Source: Microbacterium memoriense (GTDB lineage Bacteria > Actinomycetota > Actinomycetes > Actinomycetales > Microbacteriaceae). From it: 64,000 bases of DNA. This document shows positions 1 to 9,408 of the stretch, piece after piece; position 1 is the stretch's first letter, and each line of letters begins with the position of its first letter. The DNA is taken from positions 62,001 to 126,000 of the forward strand of contig NZ_JAODOR010000003.1 in assembly GCF_025398275.1 (NCBI RefSeq), given 5' to 3'. The position numbers and the translations under genes were made by a program. Below the pieces are notes generated by a model. It was not told where the DNA came from and made no database searches. It saw only the letters and a program-made list of their open reading frames with translations.

Positions 1-1
1 G

Positions 2-1204
2 CGACTTCCGGTGAAGAAGGCACGCGAATCGCGCGCGGCGCTGACGCAGCGCCCCACCGCGAAGGGTGTCATCGCCTGGTCGGATGTCGCCGGCGCGCGA
101 CGGGTGTCGCGGAAGGTGCCGCGCCCCGCACTCGACGACACCGCCGTGCTGCAGTTCACGAGCGGCACCACCGGGCGTCCGAAGGCCGCCATCCTCACTC
201 ACGGCAATCTGCGATCCAACGCCGCACAGTCCGTCGCATGGGTGCCCGGGCTCGTGCCCGGCGGCGAAGTGTTCTACGCCGTCCTCCCGCTCTTCCACGC
301 GTACGGACTGACCCTGTGCCTGACCACCGCGATCTCGATCGGCGCGCGGATTGTGCTGTTCCCCACGTTCGAGGTCGGCATGACGATGGATGCGATCCGT
401 CGCACGCCACCCACGTTCCTTCCCGCCGTGCCCCCGATCTACGACGCGCTCGCACGCGCGACGTCGCGCGCCGGCATCGACCTGTCATCGCTGCGCAATG
501 CCATCTCCGGCGCCATGGCGCTCCCGGCGGCGACCGTGCAGCGGTGGGAGAAGGCCACCGGGGGGATCCTCGTCGAGGGCTATGGTATGACCGAGTCCTC
601 ACCCATCAGCATCGGCAATCCGATGGGCCCCCTCCGCCGGACGGGCACCGTCGGCCTACCGTTCCCGAGTACCGACATCCGGGTGGTCGACCCCGAGGAT
701 CCGACCGTCGACCGCGCCTCCGGAGAACCGGGCGAACTGCTGGTGCGGGGCCCGCAGGTGTTCCAGGGTTACTGGAAACAACCCGATGAGACGGCGCGTA
801 CGCTCCTCGCCGGAGGGTGGCTGCGCACGGGTGACATCGTCACAGCGGACGCCGGCGGTTTCGTCACGGTCGTCGATCGCATCAAGGAACTCATCATCAC
901 GGGCGGTTTCAACATCAGCCCGAGCGAGGTCGAGAATGCGCTCCTCCTCAACCCGGATCTCGTCGATGCGGCGGTCGTGGGCATCCCGCGCGCCGACGGA
1001 GGCGAAGTGGTGACGGCGGCGGTCGTCATGCGCGAGGGTGCGGATTTCGATGCCGAGGCGATCCGTGACCTCGTCCGCTCTCACCTGGCGGCGTACAAGG
1101 TGCCGCGTGCGATCGTTTCCTTCGACACGCTCCCGCGGTCGCTCGTCGGGAAGGTTCTCCGCCGCGAAGTGCGCGAAGAGCTCGTGCGCCGACGCCAGGG
1201 CTGA
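2..1204 (+). CDS. Acyl-CoA synthetase (FadD-like), 5'-truncated by window edge
   Basis: C-terminal 400 residues of an ANL-family AMP-forming acyl-CoA ligase, which activates a carboxylic acid to acyl-AMP and then to the CoA thioester. Visible motifs in order are the P-loop TSGTTGRPK, the adenine-binding YGMTESSP, the hinge region GWLRTGDIV followed by DRIKELIITGG, and near the C-terminus PRSLVGKVLRREV with the catalytic lysine. Family members are usually 500-560 residues, so roughly 100-150 N-terminal residues lie upstream of the window. The GTG at 11 is internal and is not the real start. The chain length of the substrate cannot be read from the sequence; long-chain fatty acid is the usual default. 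The convergent Nudix gene ends three bases downstream. Confidence 0.9.
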   Translation, partial: RLPVKKARESRAALTQRPTAKGVIAWSDVAGARRVSRKVPRPALDDTAVLQFTSGTTGRPKAAILTHGNLRSNAAQSVAWVPGLVPGGEVFYAVLPLFHAYGLTLCLTTAISIGARIVLFPTFEVGMTMDAIRRTPPTFLPAVPPIYDALARATSRAGIDLSSLRNAISGAMALPAATVQRWEKATGGILVEGYGMTESSPISIGNPMGPLRRTGTVGLPFPSTDIRVVDPEDPTVDRASGEPGELLVRGPQVFQGYWKQPDETARTLLAGGWLRTGDIVTADAGGFVTVVDRIKELIITGGFNISPSEVENALLLNPDLVDAAVVGIPRADGGEVVTAAVVMREGADFDAEAIRDLVRSHLAAYKVPRAIVSFDTLPRSLVGKVLRREVREELVRRRQG

Positions 1205-1207
1205 CCC

Positions 1208-1681
1208 TCAGCGGCCGCCCGAGAACACGGCTGGGTCGTCCTCCGCGAGCGCGAGGGCGATCTTGCGGACGTGGAACGGCTCGACATCCACGAGTTCTCC
1301 CAATCCGTACCAGCCCACCTCGGTGAGCTCGCCGTCGGCGGGGTGGGGCGTGCCCGACACCCAGTCGCAGCGGAAGACCAGATCGAGGTAGTCGGCCTGA
1401 TCGCCGTTGGTGTAGGTGATGCGGGGGATCTGTTGAACGATCGCGAGACGCGTGGCCTTCACGACGACGCCCGCCTCTTCCCAGCACTCACGGACGGCCG
1501 CATCCGCGGGCTCTTCACCCGGATCCACGATGCCCGAGACGCACTGCCACGCGCCGTTGTCGGCGCGCTTTCCCAGGAGGATCTTCTCGTCCCGGAAGAC
1601 CACGGCGGTGACCCCGACGAGACTGAGCGGCTCATGCCCGATCTTCTCGCGCAACGACAGGATGAACTCAGGAGTGGCCAT
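1208..1681 (-). CDS. Nudix hydrolase
   Basis: 157-residue Nudix-fold pyrophosphohydrolase. The Nudix box spans about residues 50-72 with the full G-x5-E-x7-R-E-x2-E-E-x-G pattern, so the metal-binding glutamates are intact. The substrate cannot be assigned from sequence; the segment GKRADNGAWQCVSG resembles the general NUDIX/MutT-like group. The ATG start lies seven bases after a TAGGCT hexamer, so the mRNA is probably leaderless. It is divergent from dnaE across a 54-bp intergenic region, which could suggest a nucleotide-pool role, but that is only inference. Confidence 0.9.
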   Translation of the reverse strand: MATPEFILSLREKIGHEPLSLVGVTAVVFRDEKILLGKRADNGAWQCVSGIVDPGEEPADAAVRECWEEAGVVVKATRLAIVQQIPRITYTNGDQADYLDLVFRCDWVSGTPHPADGELTEVGWYGLGELVDVEPFHVRKIALALAEDDPAVFSGGR

Positions 1682-1687
1682 GCGATC

Positions 1688-1693
1688 AGCCTA
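1688..1693 (-). promoter_or_regulatory. -10 box of the Nudix gene (leaderless)
   Basis: TAGGCT on the minus strand, with its last T seven bases from the ATG at 1681. This places the transcription start on the start codon. Confidence 0.6.
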
Positions 1694-1723
1694 GATGTCG
1701 GAGCTCTGTCGGACCCTCCGACG

Positions 1724-1729
1724 TAGACT
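1724..1729 (+). promoter_or_regulatory. -10 box of dnaE (leaderless), possible damage box upstream
   Basis: TAGACT with its last T seven bases before the GTG at 1736. A TGTCGGA at 1707-1713 lies 17 bases upstream of the TA, one base longer than in the uvrA and uvrB promoters of this window, so a PafBC-type element is possible but weak. Confidence 0.6.
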
Positions 1730-1735
1730 CGTCGG

Positions 1736-4700
1736 GTGGCATCCGACTCCTTCGTTCACCTGCACGTGCACAGCGAATACTCGATGCTTGACGGGGCCGC
1801 CCGCATCGGCGCGATGGTCCAGGAGGCGGCGCGGTTGGACATGCCGGCGATCGCCGTCACGGACCACGGCAACACGTTCGCGGCCTTCGAGTTCTACCGG
1901 AAAGCCCACGCCGCCGGCATCAAGCCGATCATCGGCATCGAGGCGTATGTGACCCCGGGAACCCATCGCTCGGACAAGTCGCGGGTGCGGTGGGGGACTC
2001 CCGAGCAGAACCGAGACGACGTGTCCGGTTCGGGCGCGTACACGCACATGACTCTGCTCAGCGAGACGACGGAAGGGATGCACAATCTCTTCCGGCTGAG
2101 CTCGAAGGCGTCGCTCGAGGGCTATTACTTCAAGCCCCGCATGGACCGCGAGCTCCTCCAGACCTACAGTGCGGGCCTGATCGCCACGACCGGATGCCCG
2201 TCGGGCGAGATCCAAACCCGACTGCGGCTCGGTCAGTACGACGCGGCGCGCGCCGCGGCCGCGGAGTTCCAGGACATCTTCGGCAAGGACAACTACTTCG
2301 CCGAGATCATGGACCACGGTCTCGAGATCGAACGGCGTGTCACGGGCGACCTGCTGAAGATCGCCAAGGACCTCTCGATCCCGCTCGTCGGCACGAACGA
2401 TCTGCACTACACGCACCAGCACGACGCCACATCCCACGCCGCGCTTTTGTGCGTCCAGTCCGGCTCGACGCTCGATGATCCCAACCGCTTCAAGTTCGAC
2501 GGCGACGGGTACTACGTCAAGAGCGCTGCGGAGATGCGGCAAGTGTTCCGCGACAATCCCGAGGCGTGCGACAACACTCTGCTGATCGCCGAGCGGTGCA
2601 ACGTCGAGTTCAACGAGTCGGCGAACTACATGCCCCGCTTTCCGGTGCCCGCCGGTGAGACCGAGGAGAGCTGGTTCGTCAAGGAGGTCGAGAACGGCCT
2701 CGAATTCCGGTATCCGGACGGCATCCCCGCGAACGTGCGCGCACAGGCCGAGTACGAGACGGGCGTCATCCTGCAGATGGGCTTCCCGGGGTACTTCCTC
2801 GTCGTCGCCGACTTCATCAACTGGGCCAAGGACCACGGCATCCGCGTGGGTCCCGGACGTGGATCCGGTGCCGGTTCCATGGCCGCCTACGCGATGCGCA
2901 TCACCGATCTCGATCCGCTTCAGCACGGCTTGATCTTCGAGCGCTTCCTCAACCCCGACCGCGTCTCCATGCCCGACTTCGACGTCGACTTCGACGATCG
3001 TCGCCGCGGCGAGGTCATCCAATACGTGACAGAGAAGTACGGCGACGAGCGCGTCGCCCAGATCGTCACGTACGGCACCATCAAGGCCAAGCAGGCGTTG
3101 AAGGATGCCGGGCGTGTGCTCGGGTTCCCTTTCAGCATGGGGGAGAAGCTCACCAAGGCGATGCCGCCCGCAGTGATGGGCAAGGACATGCCGCTGGAGG
3201 GCATGTTCGACCCGGCCCACGCTCGTTTCAAGGAGGCGAGCGAGTTCCGTGCCCTGATCGAATCGGACCCCGAGGCCAAGACGGTCTTCGACACGGCCGT
3301 GGGCCTGGAGAACCTGAAGCGTCAGTGGGGTGTCCACGCTGCCGGTGTGATCATGTCGTCGGAGCCGCTGATCGACATCATCCCGATCATGAAGCGTGAG
3401 CAGGACGGCCAGATCGTCACGCAGTTCGACTACCCGTCGTGCGAGTCGCTCGGACTCATCAAGATGGACTTCCTGGGGCTGCGCAACCTCACGATCATCG
3501 ACGATGCGCTCGACAACATCGCCGCCAACCGGGGGGAGACGGTCGTGCTCGAAGACCTCGCCCTCGACGATCAAGCCGCCTACGACCTCCTGGCTCGCGG
3601 CGACACGCTCGGCGTGTTCCAGCTCGACGGCGGGCCGATGCGGTCGCTCCTGCGGCTGCTCAAGCCCGACAACTTCGAAGACATCTCGGCCGTGATCGCT
3701 CTGTATCGACCGGGCCCGATGGGCGCGAACTCGCACACGAACTACGCGCTCCGTAAGAACGGGCTGCAGGAGATCACACCGATCCACGCAGAGTTCGAAG
3801 AGTCGCTCGCCGAGATCCTCAGCACCAGCTACGGCCTGATCATCTACCAAGAGCAGGTCATGGCGATCGCGCAGAAGGTTGCCGGCTTCAGTCTCGGTCA
3901 AGCCGACATCCTGCGTCGCGCGATGGGTAAGAAGAAGAAGGAAGAGCTCGACAAGCAGTTCGCCGGCTTCGAAGCGGGAATGCACGCCAACGGGTACTCG
4001 GATGGAGCGGTGCAGAAACTCTGGGAAATCCTGCTCCCCTTCTCGGACTACGCCTTCAACAAGGCGCACTCCGCCGCGTACGGACTCGTCTCGTACTGGA
4101 CGGCGTACCTCAAGGCGCACTATCCGGCCGAGTACATGGCCGCTCTGCTCACGAGCGTCGGCGATGCGAAGGACAAGCTCGCGGTCTACCTCAACGAGTG
4201 CCGCCGGATGGGCATCCGCGTGCTGCCGCCGGACGTGGGGGAGTCGATCCGCTACTTCGCCGCCGTCGGCGAAGACATCCGCTTCGGTCTCGGCGCCGTC
4301 CGCAACGTCGGTGCGAACGTCGTCGACGGGATCGTCGCGGTGCGCGCGGACGACAGCTTCGTGAGTTTCCACGATTTCCTCACGAAGGTGCCGGCGCACG
4401 TCGCCAACAAGCGCACGATCGAATCGCTCATCAAGGCCGGTGCCTTCGATTCACTCGGATCGACCCGGCGCGCCCTCATGGAAATCCACGAGGACGCGAC
4501 CGAAGCTGCCGTCGAAACCAAGCGGAAGGCGGCCACCGGCGCGATCGGCTTCGACTTCGACAGCTTGTACGACGAAGCCGAAGAGATCATGCCGGCCAAG
4601 GTCCCCGAGCGTCCTGAGTGGACCAAGAAGGACAAACTCGCGTTCGAGCGCGAGATGCTCGGTCTGTACGTGTCGGACCACCCGCTGGCCGGGCTGGAGA

Positions 4701-5254
4701 TCCCGCTGGCCAAGCACGCGTCGACCTCGATCCATGACCTGCTGGCTTCGGACGAGGTCGACGACGGCGACCAGGTGACGATCGCGGGACTCGTCACCAG
4801 CGTGCAGCACCGTGTCGCCAAGCAGAGCGGCAATCCGTACGGCATGATCACGGTCGAGGACTTCGACGGCGAGGTCACCGTCATGTTCATGGGGAAGACG
4901 TACACCGAATTCCAGTCGATGCTGGTCGCTGACGCGATTCTGGTCGTGCGCGGTCGAGTGTCACGCCGCGACGACGGGCTGAATCTGCACGGACAGATGG
5001 CGTTCGCCCCCGATCTCGGGACGGTGGATGCCGCGGGCCCTCTCGTCCTGCTCATGCCCGAGCACCGGGCGACCGAGACCACGATCGGTCAACTCGCGGA
5101 GGTCTTCACGAGACATCCGGGCGAGACTGAGATCACGGTCAAGCTGCACAAGGCAGGGGTCGCGAAAGTGTTCGAGGTGCCCACGCGCGTGCGCGTCACG
5201 GTCGACCTCTACGGAGAGCTGAAAGGGCTTCTCGGACCGCAATGTCTCGGGTGA
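1736..5254 (+). CDS. dnaE: DNA polymerase III subunit alpha (DnaE1 type)
   Basis: 1172-residue C-family replicative polymerase, of normal length for actinobacterial DnaE1. The N-terminal PHP domain has its metal motifs HLHVHSEYS (H8, H10, H12) and TDHGN (D43, H44), so it is probably an active proofreading exonuclease, as established for mycobacterial DnaE1. The palm domain carries PDFDVDFDDRR with catalytic D414 and D416. A YDF..NKAHSAAYG segment, helix-hairpin-helix region and C-terminal OB fold (about residues 1000-1090) follow. GTG start at 1736, leaderless. Intact PHP residues and length favour DnaE1 over the error-prone DnaE2. Confidence 0.97.
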   Translation: MASDSFVHLHVHSEYSMLDGAARIGAMVQEAARLDMPAIAVTDHGNTFAAFEFYRKAHAAGIKPIIGIEAYVTPGTHRSDKSRVRWGTPEQNRDDVSGSGAYTHMTLLSETTEGMHNLFRLSSKASLEGYYFKPRMDRELLQTYSAGLIATTGCPSGEIQTRLRLGQYDAARAAAAEFQDIFGKDNYFAEIMDHGLEIERRVTGDLLKIAKDLSIPLVGTNDLHYTHQHDATSHAALLCVQSGSTLDDPNRFKFDGDGYYVKSAAEMRQVFRDNPEACDNTLLIAERCNVEFNESANYMPRFPVPAGETEESWFVKEVENGLEFRYPDGIPANVRAQAEYETGVILQMGFPGYFLVVADFINWAKDHGIRVGPGRGSGAGSMAAYAMRITDLDPLQHGLIFERFLNPDRVSMPDFDVDFDDRRRGEVIQYVTEKYGDERVAQIVTYGTIKAKQALKDAGRVLGFPFSMGEKLTKAMPPAVMGKDMPLEGMFDPAHARFKEASEFRALIESDPEAKTVFDTAVGLENLKRQWGVHAAGVIMSSEPLIDIIPIMKREQDGQIVTQFDYPSCESLGLIKMDFLGLRNLTIIDDALDNIAANRGETVVLEDLALDDQAAYDLLARGDTLGVFQLDGGPMRSLLRLLKPDNFEDISAVIALYRPGPMGANSHTNYALRKNGLQEITPIHAEFEESLAEILSTSYGLIIYQEQVMAIAQKVAGFSLGQADILRRAMGKKKKEELDKQFAGFEAGMHANGYSDGAVQKLWEILLPFSDYAFNKAHSAAYGLVSYWTAYLKAHYPAEYMAALLTSVGDAKDKLAVYLNECRRMGIRVLPPDVGESIRYFAAVGEDIRFGLGAVRNVGANVVDGIVAVRADDSFVSFHDFLTKVPAHVANKRTIESLIKAGAFDSLGSTRRALMEIHEDATEAAVETKRKAATGAIGFDFDSLYDEAEEIMPAKVPERPEWTKKDKLAFEREMLGLYVSDHPLAGLEIPLAKHASTSIHDLLASDEVDDGDQVTIAGLVTSVQHRVAKQSGNPYGMITVEDFDGEVTVMFMGKTYTEFQSMLVADAILVVRGRVSRRDDGLNLHGQMAFAPDLGTVDAAGPLVLLMPEHRATETTIGQLAEVFTRHPGETEITVKLHKAGVAKVFEVPTRVRVTVDLYGELKGLLGPQCLG

Positions 5255-5271
5255 CTCATCACCCGGCCGGG

Positions 5272-5277
5272 TAGGAT
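5272..5277 (+). promoter_or_regulatory. -10 box for the 355-residue membrane protein gene
   Basis: TAGGAT 34 bases before the GTG at 5311. A ribosome binding site (GGAAGG, about 5295-5300) lies between them, so this transcript has a short leader. Confidence 0.45.
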
Positions 5278-5310
5278 CTCACCCGAACCGTCCCGGAAGG
5301 ACCAATCACC

Positions 5311-6378
5311 GTGAGTGACGAGAAGACCACCCCCGAAGAGGCTCAGGCCGACGTCTTCGCAGCCGAGAGCCCGACGCGCGATGCGTCCACCGCGGAGCTC
5401 GGCGCGCCGGCATCCGTCGACGAAGGGGGCCCCGACCAGGACCCCGATGTCTCGTTCGAGTCGTTCGGCGAGGCATTCGCGGCCGTCACCGACGGTCCCG
5501 AGACCGTCGACGAGGCGGCACCGCCGCAGTACGGGGTGGGCCCGTTCTCGATCCGCGAGGTGGCGCTCGGTGGCGTATGGCTGCTGGCCTTCATCTTTTC
5601 GTTCTTCCCGATCTACGGGCAGATCGGCAATGGCGTCTCGACGTGGAACGGCATCGACTGGGTCCTGACGATCGGTGTGCCCACCGTTGCGGTCTTCCTC
5701 GTGGGGCTCCGTCGTCTGTCACCGCAGGGTATCCGCCGCGTCGGCTCTCTCGGGATCGACCAGTTCGCGTCCGTCGCGTTCTCGGTGTCGACCGTGGTGT
5801 GGCTGGGGATGCTCTGGAACTCCTTCGTCACACTCGCCGGTTCCCGTGTCTTCTACGCCACGTGGGTCGTGTGGGTCGAGTTCGTCCTGATGCTCGCCGG
5901 TGTTTTCCTCACGGTCTTCGCGCCGCTGTTCCCGACGATCGGCGATGACTTCCGTCACCGCTCCGAGATCCCGGCGCACCGTTTCGCGAGCCCTGCACGA
6001 CCCGTGATCGCCCGTCCGGCGTCCGCGCGTCCGACCCCGCAGGCCGCGCCGGCAGCTGCTGCGCCGGTGGCCACGCCGACGACCGAGCACGGTGTCACCG
6101 ATGTGACACCGACTCCCTACGTCGCGGACGAGACGCAGGCGTTCGATCTTTCGACGCAGGATGAGCAAACGCCCGTCGTCGCTCCCGCCACGCAGGCGTT
6201 CTGGGCGCTGGTCCCGGTCGAGCGCGATGTCGTGGACGAGAACGGGGTGGCGCTGTTCACAATCGACCCGACAGCGTGGGCGCTCGTGATCGAGGACCGC
6301 GGAGACAGCTTCGTCGTCCGCCACGAGGACGGTCGCATCGGCTCGTTGCGGGACGTCTCCGGCGTCACGCGCGGCTGA
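5311..6378 (+). CDS. Four-TM membrane protein of unknown function
   Basis: 355-residue protein that I do not recognise beyond general similarity to hypothetical membrane proteins of Microbacteriaceae. An acidic, disordered N-terminus (about 1-75) precedes four hydrophobic helices near 82-102, 115-133, 150-172 and 188-207. An Ala/Pro-rich linker then leads to a compact C-terminal segment (about 298-355) containing FWALVPVERDVVDENG. GTG start supported by GGAAGG. It lies between dnaE and hisD on the same strand with its own -10 box. No catalytic motif is visible. An envelope or scaffold role is only a guess. Confidence 0.75.
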   Translation: MSDEKTTPEEAQADVFAAESPTRDASTAELGAPASVDEGGPDQDPDVSFESFGEAFAAVTDGPETVDEAAPPQYGVGPFSIREVALGGVWLLAFIFSFFPIYGQIGNGVSTWNGIDWVLTIGVPTVAVFLVGLRRLSPQGIRRVGSLGIDQFASVAFSVSTVVWLGMLWNSFVTLAGSRVFYATWVVWVEFVLMLAGVFLTVFAPLFPTIGDDFRHRSEIPAHRFASPARPVIARPASARPTPQAAPAAAAPVATPTTEHGVTDVTPTPYVADETQAFDLSTQDEQTPVVAPATQAFWALVPVERDVVDENGVALFTIDPTAWALVIEDRGDSFVVRHEDGRIGSLRDVSGVTRG

Positions 6379-6386
6379 CCTCGCGA

Positions 6387-6392
6387 TAGCCT
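6387..6392 (+). promoter_or_regulatory. -10 box of hisD (leaderless)
   Basis: TAGCCT with its last T seven bases before the hisD ATG at 6399, overlapping the end of the preceding gene's 3' region. Confidence 0.6.
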
Positions 6393-6398
6393 GATCCG

Positions 6399-7700
6399 AT
6401 GCTGCGCACGATTGATCTGCGCGGTCGCGCTCTGAGTACCGATGAGCTGCTGGCCGCTGTCCCGCGTGCGTCCGCCGCGCGCGATGAGGCGTTGGTGACC
6501 GCGGCGCGCATCGTGAGCGATGTCGCCGTCGGAGGAGAAGCGGCGCTGCGCGACCAAGCGTCGCGCTTCGACGGTGTCCACGGGCACGACCTCCGCGTGC
6601 CGCAGGCACACCTCGATGAGGCCCTCGCCGAGCTCGATCCGGATGTGCGGACGGCTCTGGAAGAAGCCATCCGCCGGGTTCGTATCGCGTCCGCAGCCCA
6701 GGTTCCGCCGGCTGTGGTCACGGAACTCGGCTCCGGCGCGCGCGTCGAGCAGCGCTGGCGACCCGTCCGCCGCGTCGGCGTCTACGTTCCCGGCGGCAAG
6801 GCCGTTTATCCGTCGAGCGTCGTGATGAACGTCGTCCCGGCCCAGGTCGCCGGCGTCACCGAGGTGGCGCTGGCGTCGCCTCCGCAGCGGGAGTTCGGTG
6901 GACGGGTGCACCCGGTGATCCTTGCCGCTGCGCGCCTGCTCGATGTGACCGAGGTGTACGCGATGGGTGGTGCCGGTGCGATCGGAGCGTACGCACACGG
7001 TGTTGCGTCGCTGGGCCTGCACCGCGTCGATGTCATTTCCGGTCCCGGCAACAACTTCGTCGCCCTTGCCAAGCGCGTCGTGGCGGGCATGGTCGGCACC
7101 GACTCCGAGGCGGGTGCGACCGAAATCCTGATCGTCGCCGACGACTCCGCCGACCCGGACTGGGTCGCGGCGGACCTCGTGAGCCAGGCCGAGCACGATG
7201 AGCAGGCCGCAGCGGTGCTGGTCACCGACTCGGCGGAACTCGCGGCATCCGTTGCCGACCGCGTCGCCGACCGCGCCGCTCGCACCCTCCACGCGACCCG
7301 TGTGGGAGAAGCCCTCGCAGGCGTACAGTCGGCGATCGTCCTGGTCGACGACATCGCCGTCGCGACGGCGTTCAGCAACGCCTACGCCCCCGAGCACCTC
7401 GAACTGCACCTGGCCGACCCGCGCGTCGATGATTTCGTCAACGCCGGAGCCGTCTTCGTGGGGCCGCACTCACCCGTGAGTCTCGGCGACTATCTCGCCG
7501 GCAGCAATCACGTTCTGCCGACCGGTGGACAAGCCCGCTACGCGGCGGGGCTGTCGGCGTCGACCTTCCTTCGACCCCAGCAGGTGATCGCGTACGACCG
7601 CGAAGGTCTGCAGGATGTCCGCGATGCGATCGTCTCTCTCGCGACGGCGGAAGTCCTCCCCGCCCACGGCGAGGCCGTTCTCGCCCGATTCGAGGGGTGA
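6399..7700 (+). CDS. hisD: Histidinol dehydrogenase
   Basis: 433-residue zinc-dependent NAD enzyme catalysing the last two steps of histidine synthesis (L-histidinol to L-histidine). Visible signatures are the cofactor-binding SGPGNNFVALAKR, GTDSEAGATEILIVAD, the zinc ligands of SQAEHDEQ, the active-site segment NAYAPEHLELH and GDYLAGSNHVLPTGG. Length is normal. No other his gene follows; the next gene is nrdR three bases downstream, so hisD probably forms a two-gene leaderless transcript with nrdR. Confidence 0.97.
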   Translation: MLRTIDLRGRALSTDELLAAVPRASAARDEALVTAARIVSDVAVGGEAALRDQASRFDGVHGHDLRVPQAHLDEALAELDPDVRTALEEAIRRVRIASAAQVPPAVVTELGSGARVEQRWRPVRRVGVYVPGGKAVYPSSVVMNVVPAQVAGVTEVALASPPQREFGGRVHPVILAAARLLDVTEVYAMGGAGAIGAYAHGVASLGLHRVDVISGPGNNFVALAKRVVAGMVGTDSEAGATEILIVADDSADPDWVAADLVSQAEHDEQAAAVLVTDSAELAASVADRVADRAARTLHATRVGEALAGVQSAIVLVDDIAVATAFSNAYAPEHLELHLADPRVDDFVNAGAVFVGPHSPVSLGDYLAGSNHVLPTGGQARYAAGLSASTFLRPQQVIAYDREGLQDVRDAIVSLATAEVLPAHGEAVLARFEG

Positions 7701-7703
7701 GCT

Positions 7704-8165
7704 GTGCACTGTCCTTTCTGCCGCCATGCCGACTCCCGCGTGATCGACTCCCGCACGAGCGATGATGGACTCAGCATCCGCCGTCGTCGGCAATGCCCCG
7801 AGTGTGGTGGGCGGTTCTCGACGATGGAGACGGCCAGCCTGAACGTCATCAAGCGGTCCGGTGTGATCGAGCCGTTCAGCCGCGAGAAGGTCATTTCCGG
7901 CGTGCGCAAGGCGTGCCAAGGACGTCCCGTGACCGAGGCGGATCTTGCGGTCCTGGCCCAGGCCGTCGAGGAGGCGGTACGTCAGACCGGGTCGTCGCAG
8001 ATCGATACGAATGATCTCGGCCTCGCGATCCTCGAGCCGCTGCGCACCCTCGACGAAGTCGCCTATCTCCGATTCGCCAGCGTCTACCAGGCCTTCGACT
8101 CGCTCGAGGACTTCGAGAGTTCGATCGCGCAACTGCGGGCCGACCACGCCGCGGCGTCCGAGTGA
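7704..8165 (+). CDS. nrdR: Transcriptional repressor NrdR
   Basis: 153-residue nucleotide-sensing repressor of ribonucleotide reductase genes. The N-terminal zinc ribbon has CPFC at residues 3-6 and CPEC at 31-34 with the basic loop RRRRQ between them, followed by an ATP-cone domain from about 49 to 139. GTG start three bases after the hisD stop with a GAGGGG ribosome binding site inside the hisD end, so it is translated from the hisD mRNA. The nrd genes it would control are not in this window. Confidence 0.97.
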   Translation: MHCPFCRHADSRVIDSRTSDDGLSIRRRRQCPECGGRFSTMETASLNVIKRSGVIEPFSREKVISGVRKACQGRPVTEADLAVLAQAVEEAVRQTGSSQIDTNDLGLAILEPLRTLDEVAYLRFASVYQAFDSLEDFESSIAQLRADHAAASE

Positions 8166-8209
8166 ATTGTCCCGGCCCGAGTCGCGACGATCCGTGGCCA
8201 CCCAAGAAA

Positions 8210-8215
8210 TAGGCT
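8210..8215 (+). promoter_or_regulatory. -10 box of pyrD (leaderless)
   Basis: TAGGCT with its last T eight bases before the ATG at 8223. Confidence 0.55.
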
Positions 8216-8222
8216 GACACCG

Positions 8223-9248
8223 ATGTATGACTTCGTCTTCCGCCACGTGTTCACCCGGATGGATCCGGAGGTCGCCCACCACCTCGTGATGCCGGTCATC
8301 CGCGTGCTGGGGATCTGGCCCCTCCGCCCGCTCGTCCGTGCCCTGACGCGGCCCGATCCGTCACTGCGGACCGAGGCGCTCGGCCTGGTGTTCGATTCGC
8401 CGTTCGGCATCGCGGCCGGGTTCGACAAGAACGCCGTTGCGACGCCCGGCCTGTACGCGCTGGGTTTCGGTCACGTGGAGGTGGGCACGGTGACCGCGAT
8501 CCCGCAGGACGGCAACCCGAAGCCGCGCCTGTTCCGGCTGGTGCCGGACCGTGCGCTCGTGAACCGGATGGGATTCAACAACGCGGGCGCGAAGGCAGCT
8601 GCCGCGCGACTTGCCCGGGCGCGGCGTCGTGAGAAGCGCCTCGTGTTGGGCGCCAACATCGGCAAGAGTCGCGTCGTCGACGTCGATGCGGCGACCGCCG
8701 ACTACGTCGCGAGCACGCGGCTCGTCGCTCCCGTCGCGGACTACCTCGTCGTCAACGTCTCTTCTCCCAACACTCCGGGGCTCCGCGGGCTCCAGGCCGT
8801 TGAGACGCTTCGCCCCTTGCTGCGGGCCGTGAAGGATGCCGCCGAGGCGACGCCGCTGCTTGTCAAGATCGCCCCGGATCTCCCAGACGAGGAGGTCGCG
8901 GCTGTCACCCGGCTGGCGGTGGAGCTCGGACTTGCCGGGCTCGTCGCGACGAACACGACGATCGCCCGCGACGGCTTGCGCACCGATTCCGCGAAGATCG
9001 AGGCGGCCGGCGCGGGCGGGCTCTCCGGCGCACCGCTCAAGCGACGTGCGCTCGAGGTCTTGCGGCTGGTGCGTGCCACAGCCCCGCAACCGGAGTTCTG
9101 CGTGATCTCGGCCGGAGGAGTGGAAACCGCCGCCGACGTCCGCGAGCGGCTCGCGCTCGGCGCGACCCTCGTCCAGGGATACTCGGGCTTCATCTACCTC
9201 GGCCCGCTGTGGGCCAGGCAGATCAGCCGCGCGCTCGCGCGAGCCTGA
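8223..9248 (+). CDS. pyrD: Dihydroorotate dehydrogenase (quinone), class 2
   Basis: 341-residue FMN enzyme of pyrimidine synthesis that oxidises dihydroorotate and reduces menaquinone. The N-terminal amphipathic segment MYDFVFRHVF is typical of membrane-associated class 2 enzymes. Core motifs are GFDKNAVATPGLYALGFGHVE, the catalytic-serine segment NVSSPNTPGLRGLQ, and near the C-terminus ISAGGVETAADV with GYSGFIYLGP for FMN phosphate binding. No other pyr gene is adjacent. ATG start is supported by a leaderless -10 box. Confidence 0.97.
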   Translation: MYDFVFRHVFTRMDPEVAHHLVMPVIRVLGIWPLRPLVRALTRPDPSLRTEALGLVFDSPFGIAAGFDKNAVATPGLYALGFGHVEVGTVTAIPQDGNPKPRLFRLVPDRALVNRMGFNNAGAKAAAARLARARRREKRLVLGANIGKSRVVDVDAATADYVASTRLVAPVADYLVVNVSSPNTPGLRGLQAVETLRPLLRAVKDAAEATPLLVKIAPDLPDEEVAAVTRLAVELGLAGLVATNTTIARDGLRTDSAKIEAAGAGGLSGAPLKRRALEVLRLVRATAPQPEFCVISAGGVETAADVRERLALGATLVQGYSGFIYLGPLWARQISRALARA

Positions 9249-9323
9249 GCGTCACCGCTTGCCTCATCCGTCGCACATGGCGCCCACGCAGCGGGTCGGC
9301 GGCGATGAGCTCGCCACGGCATC

Positions 9324-9386
9324 CTTCGTCCGTCGCACATCGTGCGTTCGCTCCCCGGATGCCGCCATTTCGGACGGATGACGAAG
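9324..9386. terminator. Hairpin between convergent pyrD and DUF3043 gene
   Basis: CTTCGTCCGTC at 9324-9334 pairs imperfectly with GACGGA-TGA-CGAAG at 9373-9386. Inside it a perfect CGCAC-ATC-GTGCG hairpin occupies 9334-9346. The 12-mer TCCGTCGCACAT at 9329-9340 also occurs at 9267-9278. A bidirectional terminator role is inferred from the convergent arrangement. Confidence 0.35.
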
Positions 9387-9408
9387 ACTGCCGGCGACCG
9401 ACGTCGCC

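Noticed and set aside
1691-4399. Open frame of 902 codons antisense to dnaE
   Set aside because: Arg/Val/Asp/Glu-rich frame typical of the opposite strand of a high-GC gene; dnaE has full family motifs.
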